The notes under the pieces are model-generated. The model was given only the letters and a program-made list of their open reading frames with translations, ran no database searches and was not told where the DNA came from. Shown one piece after another: positions 1-11,200 of a stretch of DNA of 64,000 nt (position 1 is its first letter; each line of letters begins with the position of its first letter). Source of the DNA: Anisakis pegreffii (Eukaryota; Nematoda; Chromadorea; Rhabditida; Anisakidae); NCBI GenBank assembly GCA_035041965.1, contig JAPYMA010002675.1, forward strand, positions 1-64,000. Direction: 5' to 3'. A program made the translations under genes and the position numbers.

Positions 1-46
1 TTATTAACTAGCGGGATGTGTGGATAAGATCGATCGCGGCATTGAT

Positions 47-163
47 ATCTCTGGTTCTTCTGCATCCAACGAGAAAATCTTTCGCCTTTTACTAAAGATT
101 TCCGTGCAGAAGAACATTCATGAGTTAACTCTAATTTTTGGAGTCCCGACTTCGGTCAGGGAC
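47..163 (+). ncRNA. U5 spliceosomal snRNA, copy 1
   Basis: U5 snRNA holds and aligns the exon ends in the spliceosome. The diagnostic loop I is present as CGCCTTTTACT at 83-93, closed by AAATCTTT (75-82) and AAAGATTT (94-101). An outer stem pairs GTTCTTCTGCA (54-64) with TGCAGAAGAAC (105-115). An Sm-binding site AATTTTTGG lies at 133-141, followed by a 3' hairpin at 143-163 with a C(TTCG)G tetraloop. Order, spacing and a length near 117 nt match U5. The 5' end is set at ATCTCTGG, the first block shared by all three copies; the exact 3' end could be 2-3 nt further on. Upstream promoter sequence is cut short by the window edge. The copy appears functional, with every key element intact. Confidence 0.93.
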
Positions 164-500
164 AATATGATTTTAAAGAACGTGGTGGTGAGGTGATGTT
201 TAGGTGCTTGGCATATTGAATTTATCAAGAAAATACGAGACCAGAATGAAGACTTACCATGCTGTTAGGCTGATAATCATATTGTTGGGCAGAAATTCTG
301 GACATGTTACTATCATTGAGTTTAGGTACTCCAATGAATCGTCTGATGATTTCTCAGCAATGATTTTCACCCTAAACATTGATTAGTTCTTCTAACATAT
401 TCCAACACTCGAAAGTGGCCAAATATTTTCTAACAGTATTGCTTTAGATACAGTAACTAACAGTAAATTCTGTACTGCTCTTGCTTTGTAACTGCATACA

Positions 501-627
501 CCTAGCTAAAACTATATTACATCACATCTTTTAGGCCTGCAAATAACCATTTTATGTATTGGAAATACAGATGATTATCGACGACTAATCTCCTACAATC
601 ATGGCCCTGTTGAAACAATTAATCAGT
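501..627. repeat. Dispersed direct repeat, left copy
   Basis: About 126 bp, starting near CCTAGCTAAAACTATATTAC and ending near GAAACAATTAATCAG, recurs in the same orientation at 2345-2468 with roughly 10-15 mismatches. The two copies flank the convergent U5 pair. There is no convincing open frame. It could be part of the duplicated U5 unit or an unrelated interspersed repeat. Confidence 0.7.
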
Positions 628-913
628 GTCAAAATGTGCTCAAGTTGGACGAGGAACGCTACCGTTATAGACCATAACGCGATACAGCAGGTTATAAGAT
701 ATTATTAGAGTATGTATTTCTTCCACTGACAACCCTGAATTGGAGAATTACGTTCATTGGTTTACGGTGTTTTGGTATTTTCTACGTGTTATCTACGTTG
801 GTATCGGTCATTTATTCAACTGCTTATCACAAGTTACTTTACTATAATATTACTTTACTTTGCTATCGACCGAATGTAATATGCGTCTCTTTCTCTGCCT
901 GCAGTGCAGAACC

Positions 914-957
914 CATTAATTATTAACTTCAGCGAGATGTGTGGATGGCATCGACCG
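914..957 (+). promoter_or_regulatory. Putative snRNA proximal promoter element of U5 copy 2
   Basis: A block beginning TTAATTATTAACTTCAGCG and continuing GATGTGTGGATGGCATCGACC lies about 54 to 11 nt upstream of U5 copy 2. It is shared with copy 3 (1661-1704, opposite strand) and, in diverged form, with copy 1 (from base 1). Position and conservation fit the proximal sequence element of Pol II snRNA genes. The consensus was not compared with a known nematode PSE. Confidence 0.5.
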
Positions 958-967
958 TTAGGATGTC

Positions 968-1084
968 ATCTCTGGTTCTTCTGCATCCAACGAGAAAATC
1001 TTTCGCCTTTTACTAAAGATTTCCGTGCAGAAGAACATTCATGAGTTAACTCTAATTTTTGGAGTCCCGACTTCGGTCAGGGAC
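968..1084 (+). ncRNA. U5 spliceosomal snRNA, copy 2
   Basis: Identical over 117 nt to copy 1, including loop I, outer and inner stems, Sm site and the TTCG-capped terminal hairpin (1064-1084). It is followed by TTGAATTGAAAGAATGGG, which could serve as the snRNA 3' processing box and is shared with copy 3. It faces copy 3 tail to tail, about 450 bp apart. All structural elements are intact. Confidence 0.93.
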
Positions 1085-1533
1085 AATTTGAATTGAAAGA
1101 ATGGGTCAGCAAGAGGGTATTTTGATACTTGTCATATTGACTTTATTAAGGAAATACAAGACCTATAAGGTAGACGTGTAAGAATGACTTATTTCTTCCA
1201 CTGAAAACCAGTAGAAGAATTACGTTCATTGATTCACTTACTTAACCAGCAAGTACAACTGATACAAGCTTATGCATCTCTGTTATTATATGTTGTGGCA
1301 AGAGTCTGCGTGCTGAGAAATTTCAAAAGATTTAACTAAACGGTTAGATGAATCATTGGAGTACTCAGACTCAGCCCTAGTAACACGGTCAGAATTCCTG
1401 CTCAAGAATACGATTATCAGCCTAACAGTATGGAGAGTTGTCCTTAAAGGTCTTATATTTTTCTAATAAATTGTTGATTAAGCGAACTGTCTTAAAAGTC
1501 AATGCTTCCTGACCCATTCTTTCAATTCAAATT

Positions 1534-1650
1534 GTCCCTGACCGAAGTCGGGACTCCAAAAATTAGAGTTAACTCATGAATGTTCTTCTGCACGGAAATC
1601 TTTAGTAAAAGGCGAAAGATTTTCTCGTTGGATGCAGAAGAACCAGAGAT
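1534..1650 (-). ncRNA. U5 spliceosomal snRNA, copy 3
   Basis: The reverse complement is identical to copies 1 and 2 over 117 nt, from ATCTCTGG at 1650 to the terminal hairpin at 1554-1534. The upstream promoter-like block is at 1661-1704 and the downstream AATTTGAATTGAAAGAATGG box matches copy 2. Convergent orientation with copy 2 makes an inverted repeat, which may be unstable or prone to gene conversion. Confidence 0.93.
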
Positions 1651-1660
1651 GACATTGTCG

Positions 1661-1704
1661 CGGTCGATGCCATCCACACATCACGCTGAAGTTAATAATT
1701 AATG
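1661..1704 (-). promoter_or_regulatory. Putative snRNA proximal promoter element of U5 copy 3
   Basis: Reverse complement of the block at 914-957, at the same distance from the U5 5' end (about -54 to -11). It is near-identical to copy 2 apart from single-base changes such as GAGATG versus GTGATG. Confidence 0.5.
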
Positions 1705-2344
1705 GGTTCTGCACTGCACTCAGAGAAAGAGACAAATCGTTCTTCGCATTCGGTCGATAACAAAGTAAAGTAATATTATAGTAAAGTAAATGGTAATAAG
1801 CAGATGAATAACTGACCCAAATAACACGAAGTATCTTATTGTTAGCAACGTCGCCGATTGTAATATTCTCTGAAATATTGCGAAATATACAATTAAGTGG
1901 CAGTGTCTAACCTTTCGAAACACCACGGTTAGGATTGAGGGTATATTACGTGTTTCGTTACCTTTGAGTTCACTTTGACATTAATTTTCATACATTTCGA
2001 AGATATCATCAATGCACTGATTTTCTCACTCCTTTTATTTCAATCATCAAAAATACAGTGAATCAACTTCAGTTGTGAATCTCAATGAAAAGGCACAGCT
2101 TCGCGAACGCACTTGTAAATCTACTTTATTTCTCGAAAAATAGAGCTGTTTCGTTTGCGTTGCTAGATCGAACGATTTCAAATGCTCTTATATCGTTGTG
2201 TCTCTAAAATTTTCGATGTCCATAATACATTTCGCTGCAAATATAATCGTAACTTTTGAGATATTTTCATTTACCGAATCATTTGTTGTGAGGTAAAAAT
2301 TGTGATATTGAGGTGTTCGAGTGAAGTTTAGTTGTGGAGTTGAC

Positions 2345-2468
2345 CTAGCTAAAACTATATTACATCACACCTTTTATGCCTGCAAATAACCATTTTTTAT
2401 ACTGGGAATGCGGATGTTTATCGGCGACTAATCTCCTATAATCTTGGCCGTGTTGAAACAATTAATCA
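2345..2468. repeat. Dispersed direct repeat, right copy
   Basis: Second copy of the 501-627 repeat, same orientation. The flanking bases differ on both sides, so the repeat ends are fairly sharp. Confidence 0.7.
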
Positions 2469-2814
2469 GGACCTCTTCCTGCTCAGCAAACGTTCAGTCA
2501 TGTGTCTATGAGTTATTGGAACCGGTGAACGCATCTATGACAATATTTTTTCAGAAGGCGCTGAAAATTTTTGTAATTGACCTATTCATTCCGTTTTGCA
2601 TTCGCTCAGCGAGTAGAATCTGCTGGAAACATTCAGAGCAAATGATTAGGCGTACGTGCACGAACGCTTCTGGAATCGTTCGAAGCGGCGTTTGGCAACG
2701 AGTGCATAAGTTCAGCTTCAAAAGAGCATAGAACCTTTATTTTTGCTTACACAACAAATGCACACTGACAAAAAATAATAAGTGATCTATTATGGTCCAT
2801 GAATAAGAAGCACT

Positions 2815-3711
2815 TCATCTGTCTCGGCAGCAAATACAACGTACAATGCTCATGATCATTGCAATCACCGAGGTCAGCACAAACAAGACCGTAAAGATAA
2901 CGAGCCACAACTGAAATTATGACAGTTCTTTAATTGTTCGCATTCAAATCAGTATTTACATTCACCCATGGAAATTCTGATGAAAATTCAGCTCAGTTGT
3001 TGCCTAATCTTCAGAAGAGACCATTTCTTGATAATTGCGCTTTTATAGTCTACTCAACTTATGATGATTCGTAAGAATGAAAATAAATGGATAACGATTG
3101 ATCTGAAAAGAGGTCTCGAAAAATTATTCTAAATCACGACCGATGATATCTGCGCCCTGTTGGAGAAATGAAAATCTGTGAGAATACGCTTGAACTGCTG
3201 AAAGGCCTGCTAAAATTCTAGCGCATTCTCTTTCATGCAAACGATTTCAAAGCTGTGAGTGAATAATAAATAAACAACTTTTCAAGTTCCCATTCTTCAT
3301 GCTTTTCAGAAGCGGTATACTTAATGAACATTCGAGAAATCGTATTTTTACGCTTTGTGACTTCGCCTTAAAGCATTCTTTTAGGTAATCTTTTATGATA
3401 CTAACCTGAAACCTGAAGCAGCAATCAGCCTTTAATGCCCCGCAACAATAATAGTAATAAACAGGATTCGATGACGGACATTGGGTGGGACCAATATTGG
3501 CAAGTGGGCATTTCTCGTCACCATCCTGAAAGATATTTATCGTCACGACTGACGATTACCTGTGGGTCTGTCATCTGATCAAGGTTTATCTACGAAAATT
3601 TAAGTCACTAACATTCACGAGGTCAGCATGAGCACCGTCAATGAGCAGCGTTATTAGAGCACTGAGAAGGCATTTGCTGATCACTGAAACAGTCATTATT
3701 TCGCTCTTCAT
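2815..3711 (-). CDS. Small Cys-rich type I membrane protein, paralogue A
   Basis: Three exons (3613-3711, 3406-3525, 2815-2910), all phase 0, give 104 aa. Exon 1 encodes a signal peptide (MKSEIMTVSVISKCLLSALI then TLLIDGAHA, cleavage expected after AHA). A start at the second Met is also possible. Exon 2 encodes the Cys module: KCP, TQCPSS, YYYYCCG and DCCF, ending in Gln. Exon 3 encodes one hydrophobic helix (LWLVIFTVLFVLTSVIAMIM) and a short basic tail with cysteines, RCICCRDR. Donors are AAT^GTTAGT and CAG^GTTAGT; acceptors are TTTCAG and ATTTCAG. The layout resembles short nematode CCG/CCF proteins, possibly the Pfam group DUF2650 (recalled, not checked). Function is unknown; the protein is probably at the cell surface or in the secretory pathway. 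A diverged paralogue lies about 3 kb upstream on the same strand. Confidence 0.82.
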
Positions 3712-6700
3712 TCGACACTGAAACTAACATTTCTCGTTTATCCAGTTTTCACCTCATTCATCAGAAGTGGTGATAGGATTCTGCACAGTTTACTAGGATA
3801 TTTTTCTTTAAAACCTACCAGCATACCTACGAAACTCCTGAATCTAAGAAAAATGCGTGAACAAGTTCCGATTCTTGACTGCATGACTTTGAAAGCGACA
3901 GAAACTTGTACTATGAAAAAATTTTATTACGACTACCTATGAAATTATATTAATAAGATTATATTACTCAAGTAAAGTAGTATTACGACTACCTACGAAA
4001 AGAGATACGAAACTTCGCATCAAAAAAAAAATCTGTAACGGTGGATCTATACTCCGTTGCTCAAATCCATAACTCGCTTTCAAACTGCGTTATATGAATT
4101 TTGATGCTATATTCATTTTCGCAGTCACACTTCCCCCAAAACAGCTCGTGTCTCACGTCATGTATCGTGACCCGCTAATGCGCCTTTCCATTCATACAAT
4201 TCGTTGCATGTAGCGAACAAGTTACTGGAGCATGACTCCTACATACAACTTATCTCACTATCTAACCGCTGCTAAACTTTATATCCAATAATCCCATCGA
4301 ACCACTTACCTCCAATGTATACAACTCAAATAAACGAATCACAAACACAAAATGATTTGTGAAATAAATTTACAGTGATTTTACATAGATTACACTGGAA
4401 TGCGTTGACCTATTGAGAATGAATTTTTGCCAGCATATTTTGCCAGTATTTGCATATTTTCGCCAACTTGCATCGGATGAAAATAACGATAGTCATGATG
4501 CAGTGAACCACAAGACGACGCATCGATGCGAGAACCATACCGTCAAAATGATTAAGAATCATTAGTTCCGAAACCACCTCATGCTGAGGATTATTTTATC
4601 GAGCCGCCCTGTTATCGAATCGAATTTCATTCTTCTTGATTCATGCATCACCGTGAAATGTGCATCCATCTTTTTGTAATCCTCATGTCTCGATCACTAA
4701 TCACCAACGTGGCACGGAAAGCCGCCCTTATACACCACACTGAAATACGGCAGTTCTAAGATATCATCAATGTATGTATTTCTTCCGCTGAACACCCTCA
4801 GTTGAAAGATTATGTTCACTGATTTAATTTATGCAGCAGCAAACACAGCTCATAACGAATTTGTTATTACCAATGTATCACATTTTCCATTCCTTGACAT
4901 ACTTTTTTTACGCACAGCAAACGAAAATAGCGCTGTAAATCATGTGTCGCCATGAAATCCTAACGTGGATATTGATTTGGCGAGCATATGGGCGTAGTGC
5001 TACTCTCCCACATTACCCAATGATTTCCGAGGAGAGGCACTCAGAATGAGCCCGAAAGTACACTTTGTTTGATCGGTTGAATATGTGCCCAGCGATCATT
5101 CATAGTAGCTGATCGGTTCAACCGATAGCAGTAAGTCAGTGGTCTACTGGGATCAACAATAGACCTATAGCGATCGGCACATTGAGCATTCCGCAACCAA
5201 GCAATACAGAACCAATGTATTTTTTGACGTTAATTATAATTTTGAATTCGATTGGTGCCATTGACTGTTGATGCCATGTGCTTATGAAATTATATTTGAC
5301 TTGCTCACAGCACATTGAAAGTTCGCTGATTTATCGACAATCATTCGAAAAAAATTTATTGAATAAAAGATTGCAAGCAAACAATGCACAAAAGCTTAAC
5401 TGATTAAATGGAATAACAAACTCATAATGAATACAAAATGTATCATATCAAATGCAAATGTACGAAAAAAGAATATGATTACAAAAGTAATAAATGGAAA
5501 CGATTTACATATGCAAAATAATATTGCCGATATAAACAAATTGTGATGGATAAGTGGAGCTCTTCTATACAACAAATAATTATTAAAAAGAAAGTAAATA
5601 TAATAGGAGGAAATGATGGGCGTTCAATTAATCATCTGCTAGATGGATTTCCATTTAACTGCAATCTAGAAATGAACGTTTAAACAAGCAAATGAAGAAC
5701 GCAAAAATTTTATAGCAAAGTGTCACCCATCGATTTTGAGCATCATATGGAGATATTTGCAATTTAAGAGTTTGTAGTCTTTCAAGTGCTTCACATTGCC
5801 TGTTTGAACGAACTGAAATGCGAGTGAACTAAAGAATGCAGTGAACGGATTGGTCAGAGGATGAATGCAAGTGAATTCATCTAAAGATGAATGCAAGTGA
5901 ATTCAACCAGGTGACGGGAGATAACGGAGGTGTTGAATGGTAATGAGATAGGTCGTTTTTAAGGGATCAAATTGAAGAGGGATATGGAATTGGATGAAAG
6001 TGATTTGAGTACAAATCAAATAATAGTACAAGACGGAATACAATGCAGCATAATTTGCTTAAAAAAAACAAAGTATCAAACATACAAAAAGTTGAGTCGT
6101 CAATGCAAAGAAGAATTAAGAACGGTAAACGGAAAACAGAAAGTTGGTATTGTGTCGCATAGCAGTGAAATAATAATGTGAAAAACAAATCTAATGACAA
6201 TATTCGTTTCGTAAAGACTGGAAAAGATCAAAGAGGGTATACGTGATCGATGTAAATAACAAAAACAACTTTGATAATAACATCATTACTGCTATTAATG
6301 AGAATAGTAAAAATAACAAAGATGTTAGCAGTAATAATGACATGAAAACATACATTCAACATAAAACAGGCAGCGAATGGCGCTTCATTAAATCTCATAA
6401 TTCGGAGAGGATTGCTTACGAAAGGAATAACTTTGGTTGCAATAGTGTGTTGAAAATATTGCAAAATAAACCAAGTACATACGTCTATTGCTTAACAACA
6501 AGTAACTAATTGCATGAAGTGATCTCCCATATCCTCACAAAACCTACGACTATGATCAGATTCGAACTTGATCAAATAAGCAATCAAAAAAAATCAGTGA
6601 ACGTTCAAGTAATAAATCATAAAAGAACAATTTTCCATCCTAAAATTGTGCAAAATAAATGATACTCGGATCGAAAGTGCTTTTTTTGATGGGAGTGAAT

Positions 6701-6807
6701 AATTTCTGGAATAAATGAGACTAAAGTCGACACTCAAACTTGTTGAAGCATAAACGAAAAAAGGATATCGCTGATCGTTGAGTCGATTATGGACGAGCGA
6801 TGACGGT
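3712..6807. other. Intergenic DNA between the two Cys-rich paralogues
   Basis: No gene recognised. It contains a dispersed repeat (4773-4822, starting ATTTCTTCCGCTGAACACCC) also present at about 711-757 and 1189-1236. A 20-bp motif TATTACGACTACCTATGAAA at 3925 recurs with one change at 3981. An Asn-codon-rich AT tract lies at 6240-6350. Short frames at 5987-6180 and 6243-6509 are open but have no start context, splice signals or homology I can defend. Confidence 0.5.
5860..5905. repeat. 20-bp direct repeat pair
   Basis: GATGAATGCAAGTGAATTCA occurs at 5860-5879 and again at 5886-5905, separated by 6 bp. It is a local tandem duplication with no evident role. Confidence 0.85.
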
Positions 6808-8224
6808 TCAACGACGACAGAACAAACAACGTAGAATTGACAGTACGAATGAAGCGAGCATGATCACTGCTACTACGGCCAACACCACTATTACCCACGT
6901 CTGAAATGATTTCACGATTAATAAAATGCATAATTTTACTATTAAAACAACAACAACGATCGAGTATCACCACAATAATAATGACGAGAATAATATGGCA
7001 TTAATGATCGTTTACTAACGAAACTAGTGCATTTGAACACTGATGAAACGGTTATTACGTAATGAAAGAATAATTATTTGAGAGGAAATTAATTGAAGAA
7101 ATGAACAAATCTTAAATCATTACACGTTGACTTTTATGTTGTAAATATTCAAAAGATGAACAAAATAAGTTTGAGTTTATCGCGCTATTACAGTCAAGAT
7201 AATCGTTATGCTGCATGAGAACATCAAAACAAGTGTATTGAGCAGAATGTTAATCTAATGCATAGATCGAACAGAACGTTCATTACGCATTCATCTTATT
7301 CACGGACTCAGAGCGCTATTTTCGACAAGATAAACGATTCAATTCAATCACTGAACACACACAAAGCCACAAGGCAACTAAACCGCATCATAAATCACCA
7401 AAAGTGCGTGCATTCACCGAAAAATTGGAATCGCTTTTGTTAACGATTACTCATTACGCTCATCTAAGCCAGTGGACACAGCTTATCGCAGTTCTATTAT
7501 TTCTCAATTCTAGTTGTTTCAACGTTACACTACGATTCTAATGTCGTCAAGCACCAAAAAGTTGATCGCATAGTTTCTAACAACAACTGTACTGTGGATG
7601 AAATTTCTGATGAAGTTGAAAGGTCGATAAAACTTCCAACAAGTGAGCAATGCTGGCAAAAATCGGTAACAAATTCAATAGTCAACGCTAATTCAGCTCA
7701 ACACTGCAGGAGCATCGTGAATGAACTCAGAAGTGATCGCGTTACCTGAAGATTGAAGCAGCAATCCTTATTGGCCGTTCCACAGCATTTATAATAATGG
7801 AAAATGCTCGATGAAGGGCACTGCGTTCCAACCAATGCAACTGGACACCATGTGGCACCATCCTTAACAAAACTTTCTACGATACAAAAACACGTGGTGG
7901 CAATAGAAAGCGATGGTTTCGGCAAAATATTCCAAAATTCGGAGAATTTCTTCAGAACGCATTTTACGTGAACAGAAAACAAAAATCATAGAAAAATTTT
8001 AGTGTTTTTATTAAATGAGAATATTTTCCACGAGGTCGGAAATAAATTTCAGTATTAAAGTTGACAACAACAATTACATAAAATACGAAAATGAAAAATA
8101 AACAGCCGAAATGCGATAAATTAGAAAGGCGAACCTTTGTCGAGGTAACTTCGTGAACGGCGTCTTCAACGTCGTTAGACAACGCGAACGTAAACATTGC
8201 AAAAAGCGTCAATTGGAAGAGCAT
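6808..8224 (-). CDS. Small Cys-rich type I membrane protein, paralogue B
   Basis: Three phase-0 exons (8135-8224, 7746-7862, 6808-6900) give 99 aa. Exon 1 is a signal peptide (MLFQLTLFAMFTFALS) plus a short acidic linker. Exon 2 carries WCPVALVGTQCPSS, YYKCCG and DCCFNLQ. Exon 3 is a transmembrane helix (TWVIVVLAVVAVIMLASFVL) and the basic tail SILRCLFCRR. Gene structure, intron phases and every Cys position of the module match paralogue A, so the two arose by duplication and then diverged strongly outside the motif. The exon 2 acceptor is GTTAAG^GATGG, not CAG/TAG. It is supported because paralogue A also starts exon 2 with GATGG. An upstream in-frame Met (8302) is less likely because it would bury the signal peptide. 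Function is unknown. Confidence 0.82.
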
Positions 8225-11200
8225 TTTGACTATTGCTTGTTTGGTGAAGCAAAATTTGAAATAACTACTGAAACTATTATTCACCGAACCATTATTATGC
8301 ACTCACTCGCGTTTACCGTACTCATCATCAACCTTTGCTAACGCTTACGGAACACATCATCAGTAATATTCCAACAAGCAATCTATTACATTACTAAGGA
8401 ACACCATTCGAAACATCAATCATCAAACGGCCAACAATATTTATCACTGATAGAATATCATAGATTGTTAATAATATCTTCTTCGCGAATGCATTAAAAT
8501 ATTAATTCATCGAGAATGTCAACCAACAAACTGCGAGAGAATCAATTACTCAATCATAAGTTAATATGAAATAACGCTGAAAAACGACATCAGTTACAAA
8601 TGTTGAAACTTTACACAAGCGATATTGCCATTGCTGAGTTGCGATTGAAACTGCCGAATGGATTATTATTATTATTGAATAAACTCAACCAAAAGATCAC
8701 TACCGAAAAATGGGAATACCCTTTCAAAGAGACGACAGCTCGAAAAATACAACTAATGTTGTCTGAATTACGAATCTCTACGAAAGAATACGGGACAGAC
8801 GACGGACTGCGATGCGAAACGAACCACAAATGATGGTTACCTTACTGATTATGCACTTACCAAATAACGAGTATATATAATGGTGATTTTTTTGGGGGGA
8901 CTCAATCTTTTTTAGATGTGCAAATAACATCAAAACTGGTTTTGGCTATATTGCACATTGTTGTGAGCAACAGATGAATCATTGAATAGCACAGCAAGTG
9001 CAAAGGCAGGTTCGTGTTTGTTTTGTTGACTGCCTCTAAATTTTATGCGCACTGGGCAAGGTGCCGGTCTCCGTGCATCGGGCGTAACAAGACGACTTGC
9101 CAGGACAAGTCAAAATTTATTGGACCGAACCAAGACTTGCCAGGTCGAGTTAAGCCAAGAATTACCCTGCCACACCAAGACCTGACCATTCCTGGTCTGG
9201 TCCGGTGGCGCAGGACTAGCACTTGCACACTCGCAATGGACCCTTCATAACTAAACACGATCCAATTGTGATTAAAACACTGGAAATATAAACAATATTA
9301 CTCATTCATTAAAAAAAAGCTTCCGATAGATCATCTCATTCTTTGTGACATCACCTTGAATTGTTTAAATGATATCGTTTGAACAATTTCATTCGGCTGA
9401 ATTCGAAGGGAGAAGAAAAAATCGAAAACATTCAAATCAGTGCATTTCAGTCAATCAGCTGTAGTTGAAAACCGGTGAAGGAAAGCAATAAGAATATTAC
9501 AGCAACAACAACATGAATAGCAGTAATTTTGATATGGCAATAACAATCAATAGAATGATAATTAATAATAGTCATATGATTGTGTGACAACAGCAAAAAG
9601 TGCGTTTGCAATACAACGATAACCACAATAATAACTTATTATCATCATTTTAAGTATTCAACCACACCATTGTTACAACAATTAATCGCATTTGATAGGC
9701 TAGCGTTAATTCAAATCATCGCAAAGGCGATCTGAAACTTGCCGTACTTGATAAGATAACAGAGCGGTAACGTAACGTCAACTTGTGGTTGACTATCAAT
9801 ACCATACGAATTAATTGAATACAATCTGTGGGTATGATGGCTGAGTATACAACTAATTTATAAGTGCAGAAACACCGCGGCAGAGAGGACACACTCCAGT
9901 GCAATTGCCTCAACTGTACTCTACTGTGACTAATTAAAGGCTAATGGTACCCGAACAAAACAACGCTCGAGTCACTGCAGAAATTTTCGAAATTTTCTCG
10001 CAGCTCTTCTCCAACTGCATTCAAACGTCAGATGATTTCGAGGCAAATTCTATCAGAATTCTATCAAATGATGAACAATTAATTCTCAAAAATACTCCCC
10101 ACTACAAAGTAATAATCAGTTTATACAGACACGACAATGCAATAACCCACTCATTATGAACCCTCAAATCACAGACATTCTTGATTACGTTTTGAAACGA
10201 TCGATATTCAATTGTGTGTTGACATGAAACTGACGTAGAGGAATGGCGTAAGTTAATTCAAAACTGCATCAATTACTGAATGATTTCATTCGAATGTCGA
10301 TAATAACAAAACACTTCAATAATATCGCTTTTGTAGAGATGAAGATGAAGTATCTGCAAAGCTGAAAAACTTTTAATGCCATAATGTAAGGGTGCAAATG
10401 AAAACAAACGAGAAGTGCTTCGAATCAGAAGAGAACCAATCAACACTCCAATACGAAAACACTCAACTCATAACCAGTTACGAAGCTGTTAAAGACGGAA
10501 GAAAAGTGAATGAAATATTCAATTTCATCGAAATGTGGAACCATGTCCTAACTAACGTTATTGTCGTATGGCTGCCACAACGCTCACGATATTTTTTGAC
10601 TTTCATTGGGATCATTTCATATCGAAAGTATTCACTAGAATGCTCATTCATTTACGACTAAACATCACTGCATTTATATTTGTTATTATCGACATTTCCA
10701 CTTATAATTAAAGATATCACACTTCATTTTAATATCCATCAGCGATTAACGATGGCAAAAATGCTCCAGCAAAATATTAGAATGAAATCTAGTTTCCGAA
10801 TTTCAGTAATAAAACTTTTGAGCAGACTCGTTACTGGCGATTGATGGAACAAGTAAGTGTGCTCTAATTATTCCAATCAATGCAACGAAACGCAATTGCC
10901 GAAGCAACATTTCTTCGTGGGTGAAACGCAAAAAGCGGATCGATTACTGCCCAGAACGGATGTTGAACAATCTAATAGGAAATTGAGCTTTCAGCACTGA
11001 TAACCCATCACGAAACCGAAATTTCTCATAAAATAACTCTAGATTCAACTCGACAAAATAATATCTAAATCATTCCAGAATCACAACTTCGCTCACTGCA
11101 CTTTTACTTTCATCAAATCTACTCTGTACTTTCGAAGTCAAAAAAAAAACGAAAAAATGAAAAAAAACGAAAGCGATATAAGTGTGCAATTAAAAGAAGA

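Larger units (their letters stand above)
812..1812. repeat. Inverted duplication carrying two convergent U5 genes
   Basis: The left arm (about 812-1107) and right arm (about 1508-1812) are reverse complements over roughly 300 bp. The outer parts share an AT-rich block (ttactttactataatattac) and the snRNA promoter block. The inner parts are the U5 genes and about 20 bp beyond. The central 400 bp spacer resembles, in inverted orientation on its right half, the sequence downstream of copy 1 (about 205-390). The unit duplicated was therefore promoter + U5 + downstream flank. Nothing transposon-like, such as a transposase or a target duplication, was seen. Confidence 0.8.

Noticed and set aside
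204..386. 60-codon frame downstream of U5 copy 1
   Set aside because: It lies in the duplicated flank of the snRNA; the related copies do not keep a common full frame.
1..1812. Long terminal inverted repeat transposon
   Set aside because: The conserved core is U5 snRNA with loop I and Sm site; the inverted arrangement is explained by duplicated snRNA genes, and no transposase or target duplication was seen.
9944..10159. Open frame MVPEQNNARVTAEIFEIFSQ with ATG and coding-like composition
   Set aside because: No splice partners, family similarity or consistent continuation; kept only as a lead.
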